Below, piece after piece: positions 34,640-42,753 of a stretch of 64,000 nt of DNA. The DNA is from Pseudoclavibacter sp. AY1F1 (GTDB lineage: Bacteria > Actinomycetota > Actinomycetes > Actinomycetales > Microbacteriaceae): assembly GCF_002931075.1 (NCBI RefSeq), contig NZ_PSTQ01000009.1, positions 1 through 64,000 on the forward strand, in the 5' to 3' direction. Positions within the stretch are counted from its first letter, which is position 1, and the number at the start of each line of letters is the position of its first letter. The position numbers and the translations under genes are program-made. The notes under the pieces were generated by a model that saw only the letters and a program-made list of their open reading frames with translations, was not told where the DNA came from and did not search any database.

Positions 34640-35625
34640 GAGGACACCGCTTCCGCGCGCACCTTAGTGGTCTGCGTGCCGAGGCCCTCGATGACACTCA
34701 CCATGACGTCGCCGTCGCGGAGGAGACGGCCGTGCACGATGCCGTTGCCCGCGGGGCTGCCCGTGAGCAGCAGGTCGCCCGGGAGGAGCGGCATGTTCTC
34801 GGATGCTGCCGAGATGAGCGCGGGGATGTCGAAGAGGAGGTCGTCGGTGACGGCGTCCTGCATGGTGTCGCCGTTGAGCGTGAGCTTCAAGGTCAGCGAG
34901 TGCGGGTCGGTCACGAACTGGGCTGGCACGAGGAAGGGCCCGGTGGGGAGGAATCCCGGCGCGTTCTTGCCGCGGTACCAGTCGGTGCCGATCTCCTTCA
35001 TGTCCTTGCGGAAGATGAGGTCCCGCGTCGAGATGTCGTTGACGATCGTGTAGCCGGCGACGTGCTCGAGGGCGTCGGCGCGCGAGACGCGGTGCGCGCG
35101 CTTCCCGATGACGACCGCGAGCTCCAGCTCCCAGTCGTGCTGGTCGCTGTAGCCGGGCAGCTCGAGCGTGGCGTCGACACCCGCTACCGCTGTCGGGAGG
35201 CCGATGAAGAAGTACGGCTCGCCGTCCCTGGCACGTGCATCCATCATCTCGGCCGCCCAATCGCGCAGCTCCTCGATGGGGCGCGGGTCGTTCTTCGCGC
35301 GGCCCGCGGCGACGAGGTCGATGACGTGCGTGCGGTAGTTGGCGCCCGTCTGCAGCACCTGGCGGGGCTCGACGGGGGCTTCGAGGGTGACGTCGTCGAG
35401 GGCAAGCCAGTCGGCGCCATCGCGTGCTGCCGCGAGCTGCGCGAGGCGATCCCACGAGGCTGGCGCCTCTGCGAGGAAATCGTTGAGGGAGTCGGCGCCG
35501 AGCTCTTCGCTGCTGATCGGGCGGATGCGGCCGGCCGCGACAAGACCGAGCTGCGGCTTCCCCTCCCCCACGCTGAAGCGAGCAAGAGCGAAGTCGGCGG
35601 TCAGGCCTTCGGACGACGATGTCAC
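34636..35625 (-). CDS. Fumarylacetoacetate hydrolase (FAH) family protein, first gene of operon
   Basis: A 329-residue FAH-fold enzyme. Likely metal ligands are in HDWELELAVVIGK and YTIVNDISTRDLIF, and LLLTGSPAGNG is the late loop. I chose the GTG at 35625 because GGAGA lies seven bases upstream; an ATG at 35667 has no ribosome binding site and would sit within a possible operator. Closest general types are 2-keto-4-pentenoate hydratase/acylpyruvase. It starts a run of six genes with 4-base overlaps except before the monooxygenase. The second FAH member in the operon suggests two separate C-C cleavage or decarboxylation steps. Confidence 0.86.
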   Translation of the reverse strand: MTSSSEGLTADFALARFSVGEGKPQLGLVAAGRIRPISSEELGADSLNDFLAEAPASWDRLAQLAAARDGADWLALDDVTLEAPVEPRQVLQTGANYRTHVIDLVAAGRAKNDPRPIEELRDWAAEMMDARARDGEPYFFIGLPTAVAGVDATLELPGYSDQHDWELELAVVIGKRAHRVSRADALEHVAGYTIVNDISTRDLIFRKDMKEIGTDWYRGKNAPGFLPTGPFLVPAQFVTDPHSLTLKLTLNGDTMQDAVTDDLLFDIPALISAASENMPLLPGDLLLTGSPAGNGIVHGRLLRDGDVMVSVIEGLGTQTTKVRAEAVSS

Positions 35626-35736
35626 GGTTGGTCTCCAATTCACGACGCTTCGGTGCGTTCGTGACATAAGTCAACCGCGTGCGGCGTCATCAGCCAAGCG
35701 GGGATGCGTTATTCAGGGCATCAGGGTTGGTGATGG

Positions 35737-36277
35737 GTGTGCGCTTCACGGCCTGCAGTTCTCCACAGATTCTCGGTGTCACCTTATTCAGAACTACTTC
35801 TGAAGTACTATCCGCCCACGCCCATCTCTTCGCAGGCGAGGACCTTCAACTCATCCGACCTGAGCCGCAACGCAACGAAGGTCTTCGCCGCGGCCGAAGA
35901 CCATCCCGTCGACGTGACTCGACGCGACGGTGAGGATCTTGTCCTCATGTCGAAGCGTGAGTCACACGCTCGGGACCAGCTTCTGGAGATCGCGGCGCGG
36001 CTCATCGCCGCTGCGACGGATGAACGCGGCTCGCTCGAGCACCGAATGTCACAGATGTTTCCGTGGATGTTGCCGCTCAGCCCAGACGGGCAACGCGAGT
36101 GCGCGCAGGACCTGCTCGACGCATCGCGTGCATCCTTCTCGACCGGCCAAGCTCATCTCGCTATTGCCGAGCTCACAGCGTGGAAGGAAACAGCATCGGC
36201 GCTCGCGGCGGGGGGCGGGGCTGACCCCCGTTCAGGCTGACTGGCTCGAAGCTGATATCACCGTGGAACGCCCCTAG
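35737..36277 (+). pseudogene. Frameshifted Phd/YefM-like antitoxin relic
   Basis: From about 35827 the frame encodes ARTFNSSDLSRNATKVFAAA and VDVTRRDGEDLVLMSKRE, typical of the prevent-host-death class of DNA-binding antitoxins. The frame stops at 36238-36240, but a natural antitoxin ending (GLTPVQADWLEADITVERP) is read in the next frame to a TAG at 36275. The shift falls in a G-rich run at about 36205-36222. No convincing start codon precedes the conserved region; the nearest in-frame GTG at 35737 adds an atypical leader. The gene would originally have overlapped or abutted the toxin just downstream. Confidence 0.62.
35795..35807. promoter_or_regulatory. Perfect 13-bp palindrome before antitoxin relic
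   Basis: TACTTC T GAAGTA is perfectly symmetric around its central base. It lies just ahead of the conserved start of the antitoxin-like frame, where autoregulatory sites of toxin-antitoxin operons usually lie. Confidence 0.45.
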
Positions 36278-36280
36278 AAC

Positions 36281-36498
36281 GTGCCAAAGGACGCACCAGT
36301 CCCACGCCCGACGAAGAAGGTCGAGTACCGCATCCGGTTCGCGACGAACTCGGCACCCTTCGGCGTGACGGTCGCGTCCACGCACGCTGGCGACACAAGC
36401 CAACCCTGCGCGGCGATGCCCGAATTTGGTTCTACGTCGACGCTGACATCGTCTTCCTGGAACAGGTTCGCACGCACCACCCAAATGTGACGAAGTAA
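36281..36498 (+). pseudogene. RelE-like toxin remnant with central deletion
   Basis: A GTG at 36281, three bases after the repaired antitoxin stop, opens a frame encoding PRPTKKVEYRIRFATNSA, a typical toxin N-terminus. The expected C-terminal half, GDARIWFYVDADIVFLEQV and THHPNVTK followed by TAA at 36496, is read in another frame. The two parts meet near 36355, and about 35-40 codons normally between them are absent. The toxin therefore cannot be made whole. Together with the antitoxin frameshift this shows a dead toxin-antitoxin locus. Confidence 0.6.
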
Positions 36499-36596
36499 CG
36501 AAACGACGAGTGTCAGGAGCTGCCTCAACCGGGCGAAGTCATGGTGACGACCCCATCCGTCGGGTCCCCGTCAGGTCGGCCGCGATACAGTCTGGG

Positions 36597-37577
36597 ATGC
36601 TTCAGCGAACCCTCGGTCGCACTGACCGCAACGTGTCCATAGTCGGCCTCGGCACCTGGCAGCTCGGCGCCGATTGGGGCGATGTCGACGAGAGCGCCGC
36701 GCTCGACGCGCTCGGCGCATCCGTCGACGCGGGTGTCACCTTCTTCGACACGGCCGATGTATACGGGGATGGTCGCAGTGAGGCGATCATCGGCAAGTTC
36801 CTCCGGGAGAACTCGAGTGCGGACGTGTTCGTCGCCACGAAGATGGGCCGCCGCGGGCCGCAGGATCCGGCCGAGTTCACGCTCGCCAACTTCCGTGCGT
36901 GGACTGACCGGTCGCGGAGGAACCTGGGCGTCGACACCCTCGACCTGGTCCAGCTGCACTGCCCGCCGACACCGGTGTTCTCGACCGACGCGGTGTACGA
37001 CGCTCTCGACACGCTTGTCGAAGACGGCGCGATCGCGGCGTACGGCGTCAGCGTCGAGACCGAAGCGGAAGCGCTCGCGGCCATCGCCCGGCCGGGTACC
37101 GCATCCGTGCAGATCGTGTTCAACGCATTCCGCCTGAAGCCCCTCGACCGCGTGCTGCCTGCGGCACGGGATGCCGGGGTCGGGATCATCGCGCGGGTCC
37201 CGCTCGCCTCGGGACTCCTGAGCGCGAAGTACGCGAAGGACACGACCTTCTCGGCCGACGACCACCGCACCTACAACCGCGACGGCAGCGCCTTCGACGT
37301 CGGCGAGACGTTCGCCGGCGTCGACTTCGCGACCGGAGTCGAGGCAGCGCAGGCGTTCGCTGCCGCGCTTCCCGACGGCGTCTCGCCCGCTGCGTCCGCC
37401 ATCGCCTGGGTCGCCGCGCAGGACGGAGTGACAAGCGTCATCCCCGGCGCTCGCAACCGCACACAGGCAGAGGCGAACGCCGCGGCTGGCTCGCTCGAAC
37501 TTCCCGACGGCCTCGACTCGAGCGTGCATCAGATCTATGACGAGTTCTTCCGGGCAGCACTGCACGAGCGCTGGTGA
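36597..37577 (+). CDS. Aldo/keto reductase
   Basis: A 326-residue (alpha/beta)8 NADPH-dependent reductase. The catalytic tetrad is visible as D in FFDTADVYGDGRSE, Y in the same stretch, K in ATKMGRR and H in LVQLHCPP. SVIPGARN near the C-terminus fits the NADPH-binding loop. The start MLQRTLGRTDRN fits the family; the open frame before it overlaps the toxin relic region and is not conserved in character. No good ribosome binding site is present, so the mRNA may be nearly leaderless. It sits alone between two decayed toxin-antitoxin loci. The substrate is unknown. Confidence 0.88.
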   Translation: MLQRTLGRTDRNVSIVGLGTWQLGADWGDVDESAALDALGASVDAGVTFFDTADVYGDGRSEAIIGKFLRENSSADVFVATKMGRRGPQDPAEFTLANFRAWTDRSRRNLGVDTLDLVQLHCPPTPVFSTDAVYDALDTLVEDGAIAAYGVSVETEAEALAAIARPGTASVQIVFNAFRLKPLDRVLPAARDAGVGIIARVPLASGLLSAKYAKDTTFSADDHRTYNRDGSAFDVGETFAGVDFATGVEAAQAFAAALPDGVSPAASAIAWVAAQDGVTSVIPGARNRTQAEANAAAGSLELPDGLDSSVHQIYDEFFRAALHERW

Positions 37578-37650
37578 CGAGACCAGCCCCCCCTGCAGCA
37601 GCTTTTGACAGAGGTGTTTTGTAGCCGCCTTTTTGTGCTGCTTTTTCGCT

Positions 37651-37938
37651 ATGGGAGTCGTGTGGACGAAGAGCGCTGGCAAGCACGGAGTGCCCAGAAC
37701 AGACGCCCTCCACGCCATGATGAACTTCATTGGCGCCGAGGAAATTGATGGAGAGCCAGACGAGACCACCATGGTCTACGTCGGCCACCCCCACGGGCGA
37801 ACGATCGCCATATCGAGGTCATTGCAGCGATCAAGCCCCCAAGCGCGAGTCACCGCACTGGCCGCCGCAGAGAACCGCCGCGAGTCCGACATAGTCCGTG
37901 ACGCAATAACGAGCTATCTCGACGCACGAAGCGCATAG
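37651..37938 (+). pseudogene. Chimeric toxin/antitoxin relic
   Basis: The first 50 or so residues (VVWTKSAGKHGVPRTDALHA, then VYVGHPHGRT) look like the N-terminus of a small toxin family found beside ribbon-helix-helix antitoxins. After a probable frameshift near 37797-37806 the true toxin continuation, DRHIEVIAAIKPP, is in another frame. The annotated frame instead ends in ALAAAENRRESDIVRDAITS, which looks like the C-terminus of a ribbon-helix-helix antitoxin. The simplest reading is a deletion that fused the front of the toxin to the end of its antitoxin. The 95-residue product could still be made, but is unlikely to be a working toxin. Confidence 0.5.
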
Positions 37939-38064
37939 AAGAACTCCCACCCGCGAGATTCACTCCACGCGTCGACTGAGGCACACGCACGGGCAAGTCG
38001 CCGTCACCGTCACGAATCAACGCAGCCGAACCGAACGAAATCCCTCGGATTCGGCCAACTTTGA

Positions 38065-38099
38065 TCTTCGGGATACCGCGAAGGACGCCACCCCGAAGA
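38065..38099 (-). terminator. Likely terminator of the GntR gene
   Basis: TCTTCGGG (38065-38072) pairs with CCCGAAGA (38092-38099) around a 19-base loop, just beyond the stop codon of the leftward GntR gene. There is no clear T-tract. Confidence 0.4.
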
Positions 38100-38102
38100 C
38101 GG

Positions 38103-38780
38103 TCAGGCCAGCAACGGCAGGGTTTCTGCCCGACTCCGCTCGACATGCGCGAGCGCGAGCGCGGCCGCTCGTTCCACCTGACCGCGCACGATCGCGTCGC
38201 AGAGGTCGCGGTGCTCCCGGTGCACGTCACCGTCGTCGCGCTCGCTGGCTATGTGGAAGAGCCGCTTCACCCGACCCTGGACGGGCAGAAGCAGGTCCTG
38301 GAGCAGGCGACTGCCGGCCAGCTCGACGACCGAGTCGTGGAAGTCTGAGGTCGCGTCAGCGATCCTCGACTCGTCGGAGGACTCGACGGCCCGGTCGGCA
38401 GTATCGAGGGCCGCGAGGAGGGCCGCTCCCGACACGCCAGCGGCGCACCGTGTCGCGGCGAGTCGGGCGGCGAGCACCTCGAGCGAGGCCCGGACGTCGA
38501 AGAGCTCGATGACGTCGGCGAGCTCCATTGGCGCCACCACGGCCCCGCGGCGCGGGAGCGTCCGAATGTAGCCCTCGGCCTCCAGCCTCGGAAACGCTTC
38601 GCGAATGGGGATGCGCGAGACCCCAAGCTCCTCGGCGACTTCACGCTCTCGGACTCTGCTCCCGGTTGGGAGGCTGCCATCGATGATGCGGTCGCGCACC
38701 CATTCGTACACGCGCTCCCCGTGGGATACCAAGCCAACGAGATTCCCCGCCACCTCTTCCGTGCCGACCTTCTCCACCAT
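38103..38780 (-). CDS. GntR-family regulator, FCD (FadR) subfamily
   Basis: A 225-residue protein. Its N-terminal winged helix contains ERVYEWVRDRIIDGSLPTG, REREVAEELGVSRIPIREA and GYIRTLPRRGAVVA, and an all-helical FCD effector domain follows with DFHDSVVELAGS and REHRDLCDAIVRG metal-binding histidines. The ATG at 38780 is preceded by GGAGGGG; an upstream ATG at 38906 would run through the operator. It is divergent from an APC permease/amidohydrolase/MFS gene set, which it probably represses by binding the two GTATAC-like boxes in the gap. The inducer is likely a substrate of the permease. Confidence 0.9.
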   Translation of the reverse strand: MVEKVGTEEVAGNLVGLVSHGERVYEWVRDRIIDGSLPTGSRVREREVAEELGVSRIPIREAFPRLEAEGYIRTLPRRGAVVAPMELADVIELFDVRASLEVLAARLAATRCAAGVSGAALLAALDTADRAVESSDESRIADATSDFHDSVVELAGSRLLQDLLLPVQGRVKRLFHIASERDDGDVHREHRDLCDAIVRGQVERAAALALAHVERSRAETLPLLA

Positions 38781-38882
38781 CAACCCCTCCACTCTCCGCC
38801 GCCTCACTCCGCGCCGCAACCCAGAGAAGTGGGGATGCCCGTGCACACATCGTATAGCGCTCACGCGAAACCCTGCATCCAA

Positions 38883-38896
38883 TTTTGTATACCAAA
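38883..38896. promoter_or_regulatory. GntR/FadR-type operator box 1
   Basis: TTTTGTATACCAAA centres on a GTATAC core with TTT and AAA arms, the usual form of FCD-type GntR sites. It lies about 100 bp upstream of the GntR start in the divergent gap. Confidence 0.55.
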
Positions 38897-38957
38897 GGTG
38901 GGCCATCGAGCGAAGAATGAGCAGTTCAAGGCCGAACTATTTCCGTTTCCAGATTTT

Positions 38958-38967
38958 TGGCATACCA
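38958..38967. promoter_or_regulatory. GntR/FadR-type operator box 2
   Basis: TGGCATACCA is a one-mismatch version of TGGTATACCA and lies about 70 bp from box 1, 60 bp before the APC permease start. Two such boxes between divergent genes fit cooperative repression of the permease operon. Confidence 0.5.
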
Positions 38968-39026
38968 TCTGTCGTGTTCGGGCACTGCCCGACATCGGTG
39001 CATCCCCCAAGCAAAGGAGCCTGAGC

Positions 39027-40412
39027 ATGACCGATACCGTCACAACAGTTGAGGACGCGCGTCCGCGGACCCTCAAGCGCGCAATGGGCCTCCCGGCCCT
39101 CATCGGCTACGGGCTCGCCTCTATGGGCGTCCTCTCTGTCGTCTCCGTCTACGGCCCGGCGACCGAACTCAGCGATGGGCACCTCCCCGCCGCGTACGTG
39201 GCCGCGATCGTGATCATGCTCTTCACCGCCCACAGCTACGGGCGCATGGCAGCTCATGTCCCCATCACCGGCGGCGCCTACGCCTACGTCACCCGTGGCT
39301 TCGGGCCGGCCGTCGGCTTCGTCACCGGTTGGGTGATGCTGCTCGACTACCTCTTCCTCCCCATGGTGAACTTCCTGCTCTTCGGCCTGTACTTCAATAG
39401 CCTGTTCACCGGGGTGCCCACCTGGGTCGGCACGCTCATCTGCATCGTCATCGTCGCCGTCTTCAGCATCATCGGCGTCACCTGGTTCAAGCGGATGAAC
39501 TTCGTTGTCATCATCGCCTCGGTGCTCGTGATCGTCGTGTTCCTGGTCCTGGCGGTGCTCAACGCCCCGGACCTGACGCTGGAGTCGGTCACTCGCCCGC
39601 TTTCGATCGGTGACGGCGGCCTCGCGCCGATCCTCGCGGCAGCGGCAATCGTGGCGTTCGCCTTCCTCGGGTTCGATGGCGTTTCTACGCTCGCCGAGGA
39701 GACACACGATCCGCGCCGCAAGATCCCCAAGGGCATCGTGCTGGCGACGCTCTTCGCCGGGCTCGGCTACCTGGCCTTCTCGATCGCTGGTAGCCTCATC
39801 GCCCCAGACTGGACCAAGCTCGACAACCTCGACGCGGCCGGCACGGAGCTCATGCAGCAAGCGGGTGGGGACGTGTTGATGGTCGTGTTCGTGATGGTGA
39901 ACACCGTCGGCATCGTGCTCTGCGGCACGGCGGCGCAGATGAGCGTGAGCCGGGTGCTGTTCGCCATGGGCCGCGACGGCATCCTGCCGCCGGTGCTCGC
40001 GAAGCTGCACCGACGCTTCCGCACTCCATACGTGGCGGCCATCGTCGTCTCGGTCATCGCCCTGGTCGCGCTCTTCGTGACTCTCGACCAGGCCGTGTAC
40101 ATGATCAACTTCGGCGCACTCGTGGCGTTTGCCATGGTGAACCTCGCGACCGCCAAGGTGCTCTTCTTCGATCTCAAGCTGCGCGGCGGATGGGGGCTGC
40201 TCCGGCACCTGATCATGCCGATCATCGGGTTCGTGTCGGTCGCCTGGCTGTGGACCTCGCTTGCCCCGTTCACCTACGTGCTCGGCACAGCCTGGCTCCT
40301 CGTGGGCGTCATCGTCTACGTCGCACGTCGGAAGCGCAATGGTGGCCCGCTCGCGCTCCAGCTCGAGGACGTCGCAACAGAGGCCATGCCCTCGATTCCC
40401 TACCAGCGTTGA
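39027..40412 (+). CDS. APC-superfamily amino acid/amine permease
   Basis: A 461-residue membrane protein with about 12 hydrophobic segments. The first helix region (ALIGYGLASMGVLSVVSVYG) and HVPITGGAYAYVTRGFGP are hallmarks of the APC family, and AFAFLGFDGVSTLAEETHDP is the conserved helix 6 region. It should import an amino acid, amine or related compound with protons. AAAGGAG lies eight bases before the ATG; earlier in-frame starts run across the GntR operator. A cytosine deaminase-like hydrolase gene begins 18 bp downstream, so the substrate is probably a nitrogen-containing ring or amide. Confidence 0.9.
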   Translation: MTDTVTTVEDARPRTLKRAMGLPALIGYGLASMGVLSVVSVYGPATELSDGHLPAAYVAAIVIMLFTAHSYGRMAAHVPITGGAYAYVTRGFGPAVGFVTGWVMLLDYLFLPMVNFLLFGLYFNSLFTGVPTWVGTLICIVIVAVFSIIGVTWFKRMNFVVIIASVLVIVVFLVLAVLNAPDLTLESVTRPLSIGDGGLAPILAAAAIVAFAFLGFDGVSTLAEETHDPRRKIPKGIVLATLFAGLGYLAFSIAGSLIAPDWTKLDNLDAAGTELMQQAGGDVLMVVFVMVNTVGIVLCGTAAQMSVSRVLFAMGRDGILPPVLAKLHRRFRTPYVAAIVVSVIALVALFVTLDQAVYMINFGALVAFAMVNLATAKVLFFDLKLRGGWGLLRHLIMPIIGFVSVAWLWTSLAPFTYVLGTAWLLVGVIVYVARRKRNGGPLALQLEDVATEAMPSIPYQR

Positions 40413-40430
40413 AACCGGGAAGGCTTCCAC

Positions 40431-41483
40431 ATGACTGACCCCACCGCCCTGCCCCTGCTGCGCACACCGGGTCTCGTCGATGCGCACATCCATCCGGACA
40501 AGACTTCTTGGGGCCAGCGATGGCAGTCGCGGCGCTCCGCGGCGACGCTCATCGAGCTCATCGAGAACGACCGCGCAACGCAGGCCGAATACGAAACGAG
40601 CGTCGAAGAGCGTGCGTTTGCGCTGTTCTCACACGCGCTCGAGAACGGCACCATGGGGATGCGCGCGCACGTCGACGTGTCTTCGGAGCTGGGCACGCGG
40701 AACGTCGAGGGGGTGCGGGCAGCCGCCGAACGGCTCTCGGGCGACCTCACGGTGCAGATCGTCGCGTTCCCGCAGTTTGGTCTCCTCCGGAATCCGGGAA
40801 CGCTCGACGTGATGGCGTCGGCGCTGGATGCAGGCGCGGATCTCGTCGGCGGCATCGACCCCGGTGGCATCGAGGGCGACCTGCACGGTCACCTCGACGC
40901 GATCTTCGGACTCGCAGACCGCGCGGGACGCGACCTCGACATCCACCTGCACGATGGCGGCGAGGGCGGACTCGAGCAGATTCGCGAGGTTGCGCGGCGC
41001 ACGATCGGCAGCGGCAGGCAAGGCCGCGTCACGATCGGCCATGCCTTCGCGCTCTGCGACCCGGCACTCCCCTCGCTCGGCGAGACACTCGATCTCGTTG
41101 CCGACGCTGGCATCTGGGTCGCGACCTGCGCGCTCGGCCCCGACCCGGTGCCCGACCTCGACCTGTTCGAACGGCATGGCGTGCGGGTGGCCGCCGGCTC
41201 CGATGGGGTTCGGGATGCGTGGAGTCCATTTGGTACCGGCAGCATGGTCGACCGAGCCCACCTCCTCGCCTACCGCACGGGCGCGATGACCGACGGGGAA
41301 CTGGAGCGAGCCTTCCGCATCGCCTCGATCTCCGGAGGAGAGATGATGGGCCTATCGAGCGTCGCCGAGTGGGATGCGCGCGGCGGCACCCACCTCGAGT
41401 TCGCCGCCGAGAATCTTGCTCAGCTTGTTGTCGACCGGCCGGCACCTCTTCGTGTCGTGCGCGACGGCCGGGTGCTGCGTTGA
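40431..41483 (+). CDS. Amidohydrolase, cytosine deaminase-like
   Basis: A 350-residue metal-dependent hydrolase. Metal and catalytic motifs are VDAHIHPDK (HxH), DIHLHDGGEG, VTIGHAFALCD and AAGSDGVRDAWSPFG. The order and spacing match the cytosine deaminase/isocytosine-ammelide deaminase branch. It probably deaminates or opens a nitrogen heterocycle brought in by the adjacent permease. It lies 18 bp after the permease gene, and its TGA overlaps a TTG start of the next transporter. Regulation by the divergent GntR protein is expected. Confidence 0.88.
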   Translation: MTDPTALPLLRTPGLVDAHIHPDKTSWGQRWQSRRSAATLIELIENDRATQAEYETSVEERAFALFSHALENGTMGMRAHVDVSSELGTRNVEGVRAAAERLSGDLTVQIVAFPQFGLLRNPGTLDVMASALDAGADLVGGIDPGGIEGDLHGHLDAIFGLADRAGRDLDIHLHDGGEGGLEQIREVARRTIGSGRQGRVTIGHAFALCDPALPSLGETLDLVADAGIWVATCALGPDPVPDLDLFERHGVRVAAGSDGVRDAWSPFGTGSMVDRAHLLAYRTGAMTDGELERAFRIASISGGEMMGLSSVAEWDARGGTHLEFAAENLAQLVVDRPAPLRVVRDGRVLR

Positions 41484-42727
41484 ACGGGCAGCGGCGTCAG
41501 GGGGTCGCGGCCGGCATCCTGGTCGTCGCCGTCGGGCTGAGCGTCAGATTCCCCATCACGAACACCTCCGCGTTGCTTGGCGAGATCAGCGCAGGCTATG
41601 GGCTCCCGCAGACCGCGCTTGCGGTTCTCAGCACGATTCCCGTGATCCTCTTCGCGCTGGCAGCACCGCTTGCGCCGCTGCTCGTGTCCAGGCTCGGCCT
41701 GTCCAGGTCCCTCTCGCTGCTCCTCGGCGTGCTCTCGGTCGCGACGCTCCTCCGTCCACTCGGTCCGGCGCCCCTCTTCGTTGGGACCGCACTCATCGGC
41801 GCCTCGATCGCGGTGCTCGGTATCCTCGCGCCGCAGATCATCCGGAGCGCGCTCGCGCCCCGTGCTGGTTTGTGGACCGGCGTTTACACGGCCTCGTTTG
41901 GCGTGAGCGCCGCCACGGGGGCTGCCCTCTCGGTTCCGCTCTTCCACGCGTTCGGTGACAACGTGGGCCAAGCGCTCGCCGCGTGGGGAGTCCCGCTCCT
42001 CGTCGCTTTGGGCGTCGGACTCGCGTTCGGTCGGCGCATCGGCGCGCCTGGCCCAGTCCGACGATCAGCAGGCGCGGATGCGGGAGCCTCGATCTGGCGG
42101 GCCCGCGGCCTCTGGCCTGTGACGGGGTTCTTCGCGTGTCAGGCGCTGCTGTACTTCGCACTCACAGCCTGGCTTCCGACGATTGCGGTCGATCGCGGGG
42201 CGAGCGCCGCACAGTCCGGTCTGTTGCTGGCCTGGATGAGCGTCGCGGGCCTCCCGGCTGCGCTCTTCGCGCCCATGCTCGCGTCGCGGGCGCGCTGGCG
42301 CACTCCCATGCTGGTTGCGACGGCCACTCTCGGCACGGTGAGCCTCGTGGGCCTCGCCATCGCGCCGCTCTCGGCGCTGACTCTGGTCGTGGCCGTCCTC
42401 GGTGTCGCTCTGAGTTCGGCGTTCGGGATCTCGGTGGCCCTCATCGTGCTCACGGCCCCGAACAGTGCAGCCACGGCTGCATTTTCTGCGGTGGTGCAGG
42501 GCGTGGGCTACGCGATTGCCGCGATGGGCCCGCTCGTGTCCGGGCTGCTCGTCGGAGTCGGGATCAGTTGGCCCGCTGTCATCGCGGGCCTCGCGGGTGT
42601 CGCGCTGCTCGAGGTCGGCTTCGGAATCGCAAGCGCCCGAGCATCCCTCGCCGTTCAGCGCACCGGAGCGCCGGCCGAGCACACGGCTCGGGAAGAGCCG
42701 CCGGTCGGTGTACGGGCGCAGCGGTAG
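41480..42727 (+). CDS. MFS transporter, CynX/NimT-like
   Basis: A 415-residue protein with about 12 hydrophobic segments. GLSVRFPITNTSALLGEI at the first helix and WLPTIAVDRGASAAQSGLLL in the second half resemble the CynX (cyanate)/NimT (nitroimidazole) branch of the major facilitator superfamily. I take the TTG at 41480 as start because it overlaps the amidohydrolase stop (TTGA); the long open frame upstream lies over the amidohydrolase and is not membrane-like. It may export a product, or provide a second uptake route, for the neighbouring permease/amidohydrolase pathway. Confidence 0.84.
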   Translation: MNGQRRQGVAAGILVVAVGLSVRFPITNTSALLGEISAGYGLPQTALAVLSTIPVILFALAAPLAPLLVSRLGLSRSLSLLLGVLSVATLLRPLGPAPLFVGTALIGASIAVLGILAPQIIRSALAPRAGLWTGVYTASFGVSAATGAALSVPLFHAFGDNVGQALAAWGVPLLVALGVGLAFGRRIGAPGPVRRSAGADAGASIWRARGLWPVTGFFACQALLYFALTAWLPTIAVDRGASAAQSGLLLAWMSVAGLPAALFAPMLASRARWRTPMLVATATLGTVSLVGLAIAPLSALTLVVAVLGVALSSAFGISVALIVLTAPNSAATAAFSAVVQGVGYAIAAMGPLVSGLLVGVGISWPAVIAGLAGVALLEVGFGIASARASLAVQRTGAPAEHTAREEPPVGVRAQR

Positions 42728-42753
42728 GTGGCGAGTGAGCAGTAGGTGGTGAG

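Noticed and set aside
37605-37610. TTGACA as promoter of the chimeric toxin/antitoxin relic
   Set aside because: No matching -10 box at 16-18 bp distance could be found.
40508-42727. Extension of the MFS gene to a 739-residue protein
   Set aside because: The first 320 or so residues lie over the amidohydrolase in another frame and are not membrane-like; a TTG at 41480 overlaps the amidohydrolase stop and gives a normal-length carrier.
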